From the NCBI GenBank assembly GCA_020692215.1, contig JAIMKW010000004.1:186001-250000 (forward strand): 64,000 nucleotides of DNA. Direction: 5' to 3'. The translations under genes and the position numbers were made by a program. Each line of letters begins with the position of its first letter. Position 1 is the stretch's first letter. Below the pieces are notes generated by a model. The model did no database searches and was not told where the DNA came from. It was given only the letters and a program-made list of their open reading frames with translations. Below are positions 10,522-21,912 of the stretch, one piece after another. Source of the stretch: Sandarakinorhabdus sp. (GTDB lineage Bacteria > Pseudomonadota > Alphaproteobacteria > Sphingomonadales > Sphingomonadaceae).

Positions 10522-10542
10522 CTGTCAGGAATTCCGACAGAA
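10522..10542. promoter_or_regulatory. Dyad TGTC-N9-GACA upstream of the PEP-CTERM promoter
   Basis: A 21-base near-palindrome with perfect 6-base arms TCTGTC and GACAGA around an AGGAATTCC centre. Its centre lies about 65 bases upstream of the -24 element, a plausible position for a sigma-54 enhancer-binding protein. It also lies between the end of marC and the PEP-CTERM gene, so a role as marC terminator is possible, although there is no T-tract. Confidence 0.4.
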
Positions 10543-10552
10543 ATCAGCGCGT

Positions 10553-10560
10553 TAACCATG
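10553..10560 (+). promoter_or_regulatory. Possible CtrA half-site and TAACCATG direct repeat
   Basis: TTAACCAT matches the reported CtrA half-site. The core TAACCATG is repeated directly 16 bases further on (10570-10577). Both copies lie just past the end of marC and upstream of the PEP-CTERM dyad. The evidence is short-motif matching only. Confidence 0.25.
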
Positions 10561-10587
10561 AGGAAAAGTAACCATGCGCTTCCCGCC

Positions 10588-11214
10588 TCAGCCAAAGGCG
10601 CCGTTCAGCCCATCGATCACGATCTGTGCCGCAAGCGCCGCCAATATCACCCCCAGCAACCGGGTGATCATGCCCTCCACCTTGGCCCCCACCTTGCGCA
10701 TGATGGGGCCGGCCGCCAGCAGCGCCAGCAGGGTCAGCACCAGCACCAGCACCAGCGCCAGATAGACCGCCAGGGTTTCAGCCGGATTTGCGGCTTTCGA
10801 TGTCAGCAGCATCACCGCCGCGATGGACCCGGGCCCGGCGATCATCGGCATCGCCATCGGGAACACCGACACATCCTCGACATTCTCGTCGTTCACCGCT
10901 TTTGCGCGCTCTTCCCTGCGCTTCACCCGCGTCTCGAACACCATGTCAAGCGCGATCAGGAACAGCATGATCCCGCCTGCCACCCGAAAGGCATCGAGGC
11001 TGATGCCAAGCGCCGACAGGAAGGGTTCACCGGCGGCTGCAAAGCCAAGCAGGATGGCCGAAGCGATCAGCACCGATCGCCAGGCCATGGTGCGGCGCGC
11101 CTTGTCCGTTGCGTCGGTCGTCAGGCTGGCGAAGATCGGCGCGGCACCTGGCGGATCGATGACGACCAGCAGCGTCACAAGTGCGGAGACGAAAATCTCC
11201 CACGGGAAAATCAT
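10588..11214 (-). CDS. MarC family integral membrane protein
   Basis: A 208-residue protein with six predicted membrane segments. The opening [21 protein letters not shown] and the central [19 protein letters not shown] are hallmarks of the MarC/UPF0056 family. Members were once linked to multiple antibiotic resistance, but that was later withdrawn and their transport substrate is unknown. The start overlaps the folD stop by four bases (ATGA), so it is translated together with folD. Confidence 0.93.
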   Translation of the reverse strand: MIFPWEIFVSALVTLLVVIDPPGAAPIFASLTTDATDKARRTMAWRSVLIASAILLGFAAAGEPFLSALGISLDAFRVAGGIMLFLIALDMVFETRVKRREERAKAVNDENVEDVSVFPMAMPMIAGPGSIAAVMLLTSKAANPAETLAVYLALVLVLVLTLLALLAAGPIMRKVGAKVEGMITRLLGVILAALAAQIVIDGLNGAFG

Positions 11215-12122
11215 CGGGGGAAAGGTCGTTGCGGGGAATGATCCTGGGCAGCGGCCAGCGATGCTGCCTTCAGCGTGTTTTCCAGCAGGCAGGCAATCGT
11301 CATCGGGCCAACGCCGCCGGGGACCGGCGTGATGTGCGCGGCAACCTGTGCCGCTTCATCAAAGGCGACATCGCCGACCAGCTTTGTTCCCACGCCGCTG
11401 TCGCGGGGAACCCGGTTGATGCCCACGTCGATCACGGTTGCCCCCGGTTTCAGCCAGTGGCCACGCACCATTTCCGCCCGCCCGACGGCTGCAATCACGA
11501 TGTCTGCGCGGCGCGTCAGGTCGGGCAGATCGCGGCTGCGGCTGTGCGCGACGGTAACAGTGGCCGATGCCGAGATCAGCAGCGAGGCCAAGGGCCGCCC
11601 GACAATATTGGAGCGGCCGATCACCAGCGCCTCCGCGCCCGTGATATCCCCCAGCGTTGATTCGAGCAGCCGCAGGCAACCCAGCGGCGTGCAGGGCACA
11701 AACCCGTCGAGGCCGGTTGCAAGCCGACCGGCATTCACGGGGTGGAAGCCGTCTACATCCTTGTCCGGGTGGATTGCGGCAATCACGCAGGCGGTGTCGA
11801 TATGGGCAGGCAGCGGCAGCTGCACCAGAATTCCGTCAACGGCCGGATCGGCGTTCAGGCGGGCAACCAGCGCGAGCAGATCGGCTTGTGAAAGGCTGGT
11901 GTCGTGGCGGTGCTCGATGGACGTGATGCCAGCCTGCTCGCACGCGCCGATCTTGTTCCGCACATAGACCTGGCTGGCCGGATCGTCCCCAACCAGCACC
12001 ACGGCGAGCGCCGGCGCGCGGGCGCCGGCCGCCATGCGCGCGATGACCTGCTGGGCGATACCTGCCCGAAGCGTGGCCGCATGGGCCTTGCCGTCGATGA
12101 TCTGGCCGCCTGTCGTCATCAT
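11211..12122 (-). CDS. folD: Bifunctional methylenetetrahydrofolate dehydrogenase / methenyltetrahydrofolate cyclohydrolase
   Basis: A 303-residue cytoplasmic enzyme that interconverts 5,10-methylene- and 10-formyl-tetrahydrofolate using NADP. Visible motifs are the catalytic-lysine region [16 protein letters not shown], the folate-binding [10 protein letters not shown], the cofactor loop [13 protein letters not shown] and the C-terminal [11 protein letters not shown]. Two adjacent ATG codons are possible starts; the first shares one base with the yggT stop. The C-terminal dozen residues are variable and rich in Pro and Arg. Confidence 0.96.
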   Translation of the reverse strand: MMTTGGQIIDGKAHAATLRAGIAQQVIARMAAGARAPALAVVLVGDDPASQVYVRNKIGACEQAGITSIEHRHDTSLSQADLLALVARLNADPAVDGILVQLPLPAHIDTACVIAAIHPDKDVDGFHPVNAGRLATGLDGFVPCTPLGCLRLLESTLGDITGAEALVIGRSNIVGRPLASLLISASATVTVAHSRSRDLPDLTRRADIVIAAVGRAEMVRGHWLKPGATVIDVGINRVPRDSGVGTKLVGDVAFDEAAQVAAHITPVPGGVGPMTIACLLENTLKAASLAAAQDHSPQRPFPR

Positions 12123-12421
12123 CAGACCAGCAGGTCCAGCGCGAGGCCCTGCAGCAACCTTTGGGTCAGCATGATGCCCAGGATCAGCACCAGCGGCGAC
12201 AGATCGATCCCGCCCATATCGGGCAGCAACCTGCGGATCGGCCGGAGGACGGGGTTGAGAATCCGGTCCAGCCCGGTCAGCACCGAGTAGACGAACCGGT
12301 TTGATGTGTTCACCACGTTGAAGGCCACAAGCCAGCTCATGATCGCCTGGATGATGATGATCCAGATGAAAAGCTGCAACAGATAGACGATGAAGCCGAT
12401 CAGTTCCGCCATGGTGTTCAT
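12122..12421 (-). CDS. YggT family membrane protein
   Basis: A 99-residue protein with two hydrophobic segments (about residues 5-30 and 72-95) around the conserved stretch [23 protein letters not shown], the YggT (CCB3) family signature. Family members have been linked to osmotic tolerance and to membrane complex assembly in plastids, without a settled biochemical function. It starts an overlapping chain yggT-folD-marC and is divergent from recF, with 75 bases between them. Confidence 0.93.
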   Translation of the reverse strand: MNTMAELIGFIVYLLQLFIWIIIIQAIMSWLVAFNVVNTSNRFVYSVLTGLDRILNPVLRPIRRLLPDMGGIDLSPLVLILGIMLTQRLLQGLALDLLV

Positions 12422-12496
12422 TGCGCGCCGCGGTCCTTCTTGGTGGGTGGAGCGACGCCTCTAGCCGCTTGCGCGCGCCGGGGCTAGACCGCGCCG

Positions 12497-16092
<3,596 letters not shown>

Positions 16093-16122
16093 GGTTCAGC
16101 GAACCACCGGCATAGCGGTGTG

Positions 16123-16605
16123 ATGCGAAGCCTTTTGCTCCCGATTGCGCTGTGTGCCGTGCCTGCCGCAGGCCTTGGCACCGCTGCCCACGCGCAGGAA
16201 AGCGATATCGAGCGACGGGCGGAATCCGTTGCCCGCCAGCCGCTGAAGGATGTGGGCCTGATGCGGGAAAATCCGCCCGAGGTTCTGCTGGATGCACAGC
16301 GCGCGCCCTACACGCTGAACGGCCTCAGGCGCTGCGCGGATTACCAGCGTGCCATCGGCCAGCTCGATGAAGTGCTTGGCCCCGATGTCGATGCCATCAG
16401 CGACACCAGCGAAATCCTGCCGGCCCGCCTTGCTGAAGCGGGCGCCAAGTCCATCGTCAACGCCTTCATACCCTTCCGGGGCCTTGTGCGCGAAGCCTCG
16501 GGAGCAGCAGAGGCGGACCGCAAGTTCCGGGTGATGGTGGCAGCCGGAATGGCGCGCCGCGGGTTCCTGAAAGGGATCGCGCGGGAGCGAAAGTGCCCCG
16601 TCTGA
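16123..16605 (+). CDS. Conserved exported protein of unknown function
   Basis: About 160 residues. It starts MRSLLLPIALCAVPAAG with a signal peptide ending near AHAQ; a GTG one codon upstream is an alternative start. The mature part begins ESDIERRAESVARQPLKDVG and has two cysteines, in LRRCADYQ and at the extreme C-terminus (RKCPV), that could form a disulfide. The stretch FIPFRGLVREASGAAEADRK looks like a conserved motif. I do not recognise a named family. It follows gyrB after 30 bases, probably as a readthrough unit, and converges on the end of the T2SS operon 21 bases away. Confidence 0.7.
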   Translation: MRSLLLPIALCAVPAAGLGTAAHAQESDIERRAESVARQPLKDVGLMRENPPEVLLDAQRAPYTLNGLRRCADYQRAIGQLDEVLGPDVDAISDTSEILPARLAEAGAKSIVNAFIPFRGLVREASGAAEADRKFRVMVAAGMARRGFLKGIARERKCPV

Positions 16606-16626
16606 AGGCCAGCGTGCCAGAGCCCT

Positions 16627-16992
16627 TTATTGGCAGGCGCGTATGCCGCCCACGGGAAAGGCCATGCTGTCCTGCCCGGCCACATCGAAGCGTATCACGC
16701 CCGATTCGACAAGCGCGCCGCTCGTAAGGCCCTGCCGCTCGGCAAACTCCAGGTTCAGTGTCACTGTCATGCCGTGGCCGGCATAGATGCCGGGGCTTAC
16801 GCGGGGCATGTCCAGCATTTGCTTTCCCCGGGCCAGCCGCAGCGTCTGCGCGCTTTCATCGATCATCGCCAGCCGGACCGGTGTCTCCGAGCGAACCCAC
16901 AGAAAGGCCACGCAGCGTCCCGGAACAAGCTTCTGCTGCGGAAGCTCGGTAAGGCCCAGCGCGACCGGCATGAGGATTGAAAGAAGAATCAC
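16627..16992 (-). CDS. Small exported protein coupled to the T2SS operon, function unknown
   Basis: A 121-residue protein starting from a GTG that overlaps the gspL stop (GTGA), so it is translated with the secretion operon. The first 17 residues (MILLSILMPVALGLTEL) look like a signal or anchor segment. The remaining protein is beta-rich, with Cys27 (GRCVAFLW) and a penultimate Cys120 that could pair in the periplasm. It is far shorter than GspN (about 250 residues) and has no GspM-like helix or coiled coil, so it is neither of these. Its position at the end of the operon suggests an accessory role in secretion, which is inference. Confidence 0.7.
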   Translation of the reverse strand: MILLSILMPVALGLTELPQQKLVPGRCVAFLWVRSETPVRLAMIDESAQTLRLARGKQMLDMPRVSPGIYAGHGMTVTLNLEFAERQGLTSGALVESGVIRFDVAGQDSMAFPVGGIRACQ

Positions 16993-18329
16993 GGCGCAAA
17001 TCCCATCGTTGCGTTCAGCGTGTCGTCCCCATTGCGGGCAATGGCAAGCGCGGTGAATCGCGCTCCCATAAGCTCGATGTCGGCCAGCAGCGGCAAAAGC
17101 ACGGCTGATCTTGCGGCGGGCACCACAACGGCCGTTCCCGCAGTGGATGGCGTGACAGTGGCATCAGCCAGCCCGGCAGCCGCAAAGGCTGCGCCGATCC
17201 GTGTCGCGAACGTTGCCGGATCCGATGTCTTGGGACGCGCTCTGGCGGCAGTGATCAGCGCAGCATCCGACCGGGCCGAAACAAAGCGAAGCATCGCGAC
17301 CGAAAGGCCCGATTGCGTGGCGGCGATACCGGCGCGCCGGTCTCCCAGCAAAATCTGCGGGCCTTGCGCCTCTGCCTCGAAGGGCCCCTGCAACAGCTGT
17401 GGCATCACCTGGTTGATGGCCGGAGCCTGGCCGCCCAGCGCAAAGCGAAGCCGGCCGTCGGGCTGCAACTGGACGGATTCCAAGCGGGCACCCTGCACCG
17501 TTTCGGTCATCGCTGCCACATGGCCGATGCGCGCCGCAATCGCGCCGCCCTCAGCAGACCGGCGCGCCTGGGCCAGCGCCGCCGCGGCCGTCTCGGCATC
17601 GGCCGGCCTCTGGCCCAGGCTGGCTTGCGCGATCTCCATCACGGCCTGCTCATAGCCAGCAATGGTTGCCGCCGTGCGTGCCCGCTCGATCAGGCCTGGC
17701 GCCAGCAGCAGCAGCACCAACATAAGGGTCAGCAGCGCGGCCGGGATCTGGAAGGAGCGCTGCTTCCACCACAGCTGGCGCGGTTCAAAATCGCCCTGCA
17801 GCAGATCGATTTCCAATTCGCCTTCGGGCATCTCGGGGGCAAATTCAGGCAGCAGGTAGAAGCGGCCCTTCCAGGCCGGCCCGGCAATGTGCGGGGCCAG
17901 CGAAGGCTCCACCACACCCGCCAGTTCCGGTGTGCGCAGAACAACCCAGTCATCAAGGCGTGCCAGTGTTCCATCTTCAGCGCCGGCGTCCAGCAGCAGG
18001 GCCGCCGGAACAATGCTGGCAGGCTGTATCCCGGCCGCCCTGAAATGCGCGACATGGCGTTCCATGCGGTCGCGGTCGATCAGCGCAACCCAGCTTGCGC
18101 CCGCATCATCGGCTGTTCCCACCGCCACATGCACATTATCGAGGGGCTGGGCAGACAGATCCGCCGCGCGCATCCGCGCTTCCTCCAGCCGCCGTGCCGG
18201 GGCAGATTCCAGCAGGGTCAGCCGGTGCAGCGCAACATCGTCGCCGGGGATCACGCCGATCACCGGGCTTTCTGCCGTCTCCGCCCCCAGCGTCCGGACA
18301 CCTTCTGCAGTTTCCAGAATCAGGGTCAT
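16989..18329 (-). CDS. gspL: T2SS protein GspL with a fused GspM-like periplasmic domain
   Basis: A 446-residue inner-membrane protein; GspL is usually near 380-400. Residues 1-190 are the cytoplasmic actin-like domain that contacts GspE. Residues about 194-213 form the single membrane segment, and 214-275 a helical linker. Residues 278-338 form a ferredoxin-like half (LESVQLQPDGRLRFAL) as in GspL. Residues 345-446 then repeat the pattern of the periplasmic end of GspM: a helix, the segment AAFAAAGLADATVTP, a strand-helix-strand around LLPLLADIELMGARF, and a final strand. No separate gspM follows. It overlaps gspK and the next gene by four bases each. Confidence 0.82.
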   Translation of the reverse strand: MTLILETAEGVRTLGAETAESPVIGVIPGDDVALHRLTLLESAPARRLEEARMRAADLSAQPLDNVHVAVGTADDAGASWVALIDRDRMERHVAHFRAAGIQPASIVPAALLLDAGAEDGTLARLDDWVVLRTPELAGVVEPSLAPHIAGPAWKGRFYLLPEFAPEMPEGELEIDLLQGDFEPRQLWWKQRSFQIPAALLTLMLVLLLLAPGLIERARTAATIAGYEQAVMEIAQASLGQRPADAETAAAALAQARRSAEGGAIAARIGHVAAMTETVQGARLESVQLQPDGRLRFALGGQAPAINQVMPQLLQGPFEAEAQGPQILLGDRRAGIAATQSGLSVAMLRFVSARSDAALITAARARPKTSDPATFATRIGAAFAAAGLADATVTPSTAGTAVVVPAARSAVLLPLLADIELMGARFTALAIARNGDDTLNATMGFAP

Positions 18330-19261
18330 GCCGCCACCTCAACCGAACGCCAGCTGCTGGCGGCCACCGTAGCAGGCTGGCGCATCGTATCGAGCAGCAG
18401 ATCGCGGCTTACCCGTGCGCGGGCCGTCGTCGCCACCAGAGTCACCTTCATCCAGCGGCTGGACGTTCCAACCACCTCAGCGCCCATCGAATCAGGGGTG
18501 CCGTCTGGCGATGCTTCCATCCAGAAATCGCTCGCCGAGGCCCAGCCCTCGCGCGGGCGGTTGGCAAGCGCGCGGCGTGCCTCATCGGGGCCAAGGCCCA
18601 TGGCGACAAGCAGCGGGGCCTTGTCTGCCGTCAGGCTGTTGATGTTGATGGCAGTTGTTTCCCGGTTGGGCAGCGCGCACAGCAGCGGCCCTGCCGCCTG
18701 CCAGTGCGCTGGCGTCACGCCGGGAACCGTTGTCCACTCGCTGGCGTCGGCCCACAGTGATCGCGTCGCAGCCAGCCTCGCGGCTGTTGCCTTGGCGATG
18801 GTGTCGGCCTCCAAAGAGGGGATACCGGTTGCAACCAGCATCCGGGCAAAATCCTGTGGCCGAGATTGGGTGGACCCCGACCCGGCGCCTGCGCCGGGCG
18901 CCTGCGGTGCGAGGCTGTTGAGGTTGAAGCAGCTCCCGCCGTCAGCAAACCGCACAACAACCTCGCCGTCGCTGACCGCCAGGGAAACAGGCTGCTCGAG
19001 AACGGCAGATTGCCGACCAGCCCGCGCCTTCACCTGCCCGATCATCTGGACAGCCGCAGCGGTTCCGGCATTTGCCAGCAACTGTGCCTCCGATCGCGCT
19101 TCGGCATCGCTGACCCGGTCGGTCGTGGCCTTCAGCCGGGAAAGGCCAACCGACGCAAAGCCCGACAACAGCACCACCATGGCCAGAACGGCCAGCAGGG
19201 CTGCACCCCGTTCCGCTTCCGGAACAGGCAGGCGTTCGCGCAGGGGAAGCGAGCGTTTCAT
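18326..19261 (-). CDS. gspK: T2SS minor pseudopilin GspK
   Basis: A 311-residue protein with a short basic leader and the prepilin-like segment RGAALLAVLAMVVLLSGFA. Position +5 after the cleavage site is not the usual glutamate, as is normal for GspK, which caps the pseudopilus tip. The large periplasmic part has SCFNLNSLA near residue 120, and TTAININSLTADKAPLLVAMG near residue 220, the helix-hairpin region typical of GspK. It overlaps gspJ and gspL by four bases. Confidence 0.92.
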   Translation of the reverse strand: MKRSLPLRERLPVPEAERGAALLAVLAMVVLLSGFASVGLSRLKATTDRVSDAEARSEAQLLANAGTAAAVQMIGQVKARAGRQSAVLEQPVSLAVSDGEVVVRFADGGSCFNLNSLAPQAPGAGAGSGSTQSRPQDFARMLVATGIPSLEADTIAKATAARLAATRSLWADASEWTTVPGVTPAHWQAAGPLLCALPNRETTAININSLTADKAPLLVAMGLGPDEARRALANRPREGWASASDFWMEASPDGTPDSMGAEVVGTSSRWMKVTLVATTARARVSRDLLLDTMRQPATVAASSWRSVEVAA

Positions 19262-19842
19262 GCCGCCACCAGAAATTTCATGGTCACCGGGCGGCCGTCT
19301 GCGCGGACAAGGGTGATTTCAACAGCGCGCGGCAGATCTTCGGGGTTCTCGGGTCTCCAGCTGTCCTGCCAGCCCTGTGGCCCGGCAACGCGCAATCGCA
19401 CGGCTTTCACGCCGGGCACCATCAGAATGGCCTGCCCCGGCCCGGCCAAATCGATCGCCGGGAATGTCTGCCGCATCAGGGCCGTGCCATCAAAGCCCCA
19501 GGCGACCTTTTCCACATTGGGCAGTGCACCCGCCAGCCCCCTGCGTACCAGCACGAAACCATCCGCAGTCAGCAGGAAGGCCGGCATCGGCTTTCCGTCG
19601 GCCGCCATGCTCGGCCGCTGCGCGGCCTGTCCCAGATCAGCGGCCAGCACGGCGCGCGCACCTTCCAGCTGGGAAACACCGGCAAGCGCGCTATCGGTTG
19701 CGGCAAAGCTGCGCGTGGCGCTGGCGGTCAATGTGGTGGCAACCGATGCGATGATCCCGAACAACAGCAGGGTCACCAGCATTTCCACAAGCGTAAAGCC
19801 ATGCTCGGCCTGCGCTTCCCCCGGCGGGGTGGGCAACATCAT
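19258..19842 (-). CDS. gspJ: T2SS minor pseudopilin GspJ
   Basis: A 194-residue prepilin with the type IV pilin-like cleavage motif EHGFTLVEMLVTLLLF, Glu at +5 after the G/F cleavage site, and the conserved C-terminal strands of GspJ (GWQDSWRP, LPRAVEITL). It is one of the three minor pseudopilins (I, J, K) that form the tip complex. The 15-residue leader is processed by the prepilin peptidase GspO encoded upstream. It overlaps its neighbours by four bases on both sides. Confidence 0.92.
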   Translation of the reverse strand: MMLPTPPGEAQAEHGFTLVEMLVTLLLFGIIASVATTLTASATRSFAATDSALAGVSQLEGARAVLAADLGQAAQRPSMAADGKPMPAFLLTADGFVLVRRGLAGALPNVEKVAWGFDGTALMRQTFPAIDLAGPGQAILMVPGVKAVRLRVAGPQGWQDSWRPENPEDLPRAVEITLVRADGRPVTMKFLVAA

Positions 19843-20261
19843 GGCTCGGCCCGGCTGGTGCGGGCGCCAGCCACCCTCGGATCGCGCGGGGTTTCGCGCG
19901 GGCGCAAAAGCTGGCGGCGGGCTATCGGCGGGCCATTGGGCGTCATCGATAAGCGCACATCCACCGATACCATGTTTGGCATCAGGGTCGGGTCGGGTGA
20001 AGGGCCGGGCGTCGCGGTCCAGTGCCAGTCCAGCCCGGCATTGGCGCTGGTTCCGCTCTCGATCGTCTGCGGGGCGGCCGGTGCCACAAGGATATCGATG
20101 GCGCGATTGTCGGCCTCCAGCCGCGCAGCGGCCGCCAGCGCGATATTGGAGGAGCCGGTCAGCTGAAAGGTCTGGAAGCGGGCAAGGGTCAGGCCGACGA
20201 GGCTGAGCAGCATCATGGCCACCAGCATCTCGATCAGCGCAAAGCCTGCCTCATCCTTCAT
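19839..20261 (-). CDS. gspI: T2SS minor pseudopilin GspI
   Basis: A 140-residue prepilin starting MKDEAGFALIEMLVAMMLLS, with a very short leader and cleavage between G and F. The segment ADNRAIDI and overall length fit GspI rather than GspH, because it directly precedes gspJ and lacks the longer beta-rich body of GspH. The C-terminal 30 residues are rich in Arg and Pro and look like an extension. It begins one base after the gspG stop. No gspH lies between gspG and gspI. Confidence 0.85.
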   Translation of the reverse strand: MKDEAGFALIEMLVAMMLLSLVGLTLARFQTFQLTGSSNIALAAAARLEADNRAIDILVAPAAPQTIESGTSANAGLDWHWTATPGPSPDPTLMPNMVSVDVRLSMTPNGPPIARRQLLRPRETPRDPRVAGARTSRAEP

Positions 20262-20262
20262 C

Positions 20263-20736
20263 TCAGCGGTCGCTCCTCAGGTCGGCATTCTCGCCTTCGC
20301 CGCCCGGCTCGCCATCGGCACCCAGCGAGAACACCACATAAGGGCGGTTGTTTTCGCCCGGCACCTGGTAGCGATAGGGGCGGCCCCAGGGGTCGTTCGG
20401 CAGGGATTTCAGTTTTGCGCCCAGCGCTGTCGGGGCGACGAGTGCCGCAAGCCCCTCCTCGCTGCTGGGGTAGCGCCCCATGTCGATCCGCCAGAATTCC
20501 AGCCCCTGCTCGATCAGCGCGATATCCGCCTGCGCCTTCTGCACCTGCGCCCGGCTTTGCATCGGCAGCACGTTGATGACGACAACCGTGGTGAGCAGCC
20601 CGATGATGGCCAGCACCACAAGCAGTTCGACAAGCGTGAACCCGGCCTCGGATGGGCGGCGGGTCGCCGGCAGGCGATGCAAGCCAGAGGGACGAATCAA
20701 GCGGATGGCGCGGAAAAGCGGCAGGGCAGCAAACAT
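20263..20736 (-). CDS. gspG: T2SS major pseudopilin GspG
   Basis: A 157-residue major pseudopilin that polymerises into the T2SS piston. The cleavage motif EAGFTLVELLVVLAIIGLL begins around residue 31, giving an unusually long leader if the ATG is correct; in-frame TTG codons closer to the motif could be the true start. Diagnostic features are the central MGRYPSSEEGLAALV and NDPWGRPYRYQ, and the C-terminal calcium site SLGADGEPGGEGENAD. It is followed one base later by gspI. Confidence 0.95.
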   Translation of the reverse strand: MFAALPLFRAIRLIRPSGLHRLPATRRPSEAGFTLVELLVVLAIIGLLTTVVVINVLPMQSRAQVQKAQADIALIEQGLEFWRIDMGRYPSSEEGLAALVAPTALGAKLKSLPNDPWGRPYRYQVPGENNRPYVVFSLGADGEPGGEGENADLRSDR

Positions 20737-21912
20737 TCAGGAAGCTCCGATGGTGGCACCGGCAAGGGTGTTCAGTTCAAGGATGGGAAGCAGGACTGCA
20801 AGGATGATCAGCCCGACAAGCCCGCCCAGCACCACGATGATCGCGGGTTCAGCCAGCGCCAGCACGGTCCGGCTGCGGTCGCTCAACTGGCGGTCCAGGC
20901 TGGCGGCAGCCGAGTCCAGCAGCGGCGCAAGCCTTCCCGATGCTTCACCCGACTGGGCAAGGGCCAGCAGCAGGCCGGGCGGGTTTGGAAGCAGCGGCAG
21001 GGTTGCTGAAAGCGAAGATCCGGCGCGAACCTGCGCTGCAATACGGTTGGTGGCATCGCGCCAGCTCTGGTTGCCCAGTGTGGGGGCCGTAATGGCAAGC
21101 GCTTCGGCCAGTGGCAGCCCGGCCGACAGCATGGTGGACAAAAGCCGTGCCCAGCGCACCGATTCCAGGGCCGAAATCCAGCTGCCGATGCCAGGGATGC
21201 GCAACAGCCAGGCATCGAACCGTGCGCCGTTGCCCGGTCGCTTCAGCCACAGCCACAGCCCACCCCCAGCAGCGATCACTGTGGCGAGCATCACCAGCCA
21301 CCAGCCCTGCACAAACTCCGAAACGGCAAGCACGGCGCGCGTCAGCCAGGGCAGCGGCTGGCCCGATCCTGTCAGTTGGTCTGCAATGCCCGGCACCACG
21401 AACAGCAGCATGGCGACAATCACACCGATCGCCACGAGGATGAGAAGGGCGGGATAGGCCAGCGCCGCGACCAGCTTCGACCGCAAGGCAACCTGCGCTT
21501 CCAGCGCATCGGCCAGCCGGTTCAGCAATATGGGCAGCCGGCCCGATGCTTCCCCGGCCGCGATCGTTGCCTTCACTTCCGGCGGAAAGGCCGATGCAGG
21601 AAGCGCGTTCGCCAGGGTGGAGCCACCCTGCAGCGCGCGGTTCATCCGCTGGAGAACATCGCGCTCGGATTCCTTGCCGGGGTGGCGCGCCAGCGTGGAA
21701 ACAGCGTCGGATATCGGCATCACGGCCGAAAGTGTCGCCAACTGCCGGATCATGGTGGAGCGCTCTTGCGGTCGCAGCTTCGGCGCGCCCGTTCCGGCAG
21801 CAGTGCTCGTGCTTCGTGCGCTGCGGTCTGCTGCGGTCCGCCCCTTTCCGAAGTGGATCGGGCGTTTCCAGAAGGGAAGCTCTTTGGGGGGGAGCTTCGC
21901 CTGGGCGTTCAC
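20737..21912 (-). CDS. gspF: T2SS inner-membrane platform protein GspF
   Basis: A 391-residue polytopic inner-membrane protein. Two related GspF repeats are visible, each with the AGEASGRL/SGEASGRL motif (near residues 115 and 315), and there are three main membrane segments (about 140-165, 190-215 and 360-385). It anchors the ATPase GspE and assembles the pseudopilus. The N-terminal 50 residues are a basic hydrophilic extension shorter than the usual cytoplasmic domain. The GTG start overlaps the gspE stop (GTGA), so the genes are translationally coupled. Confidence 0.94.
   Translation of the reverse strand: MNAQAKLPPKELPFWKRPIHFGKGRTAADRSARSTSTAAGTGAPKLRPQERSTMIRQLATLSAVMPISDAVSTLARHPGKESERDVLQRMNRALQGGSTLANALPASAFPPEVKATIAAGEASGRLPILLNRLADALEAQVALRSKLVAALAYPALLILVAIGVIVAMLLFVVPGIADQLTGSGQPLPWLTRAVLAVSEFVQGWWLVMLATVIAAGGGLWLWLKRPGNGARFDAWLLRIPGIGSWISALESVRWARLLSTMLSAGLPLAEALAITAPTLGNQSWRDATNRIAAQVRAGSSLSATLPLLPNPPGLLLALAQSGEASGRLAPLLDSAAASLDRQLSDRSRTVLALAEPAIIVVLGGLVGLIILAVLLPILELNTLAGATIGAS

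Noticed and set aside
16627..16992. gspN or gspM identity for the last gene of the T2SS operon
   Set aside because: Too short for GspN and lacks the membrane helix and coiled coil of GspM.
19839..20261. GspH identity for the gene after gspG
   Set aside because: Length, short leader and position before gspJ fit GspI better.
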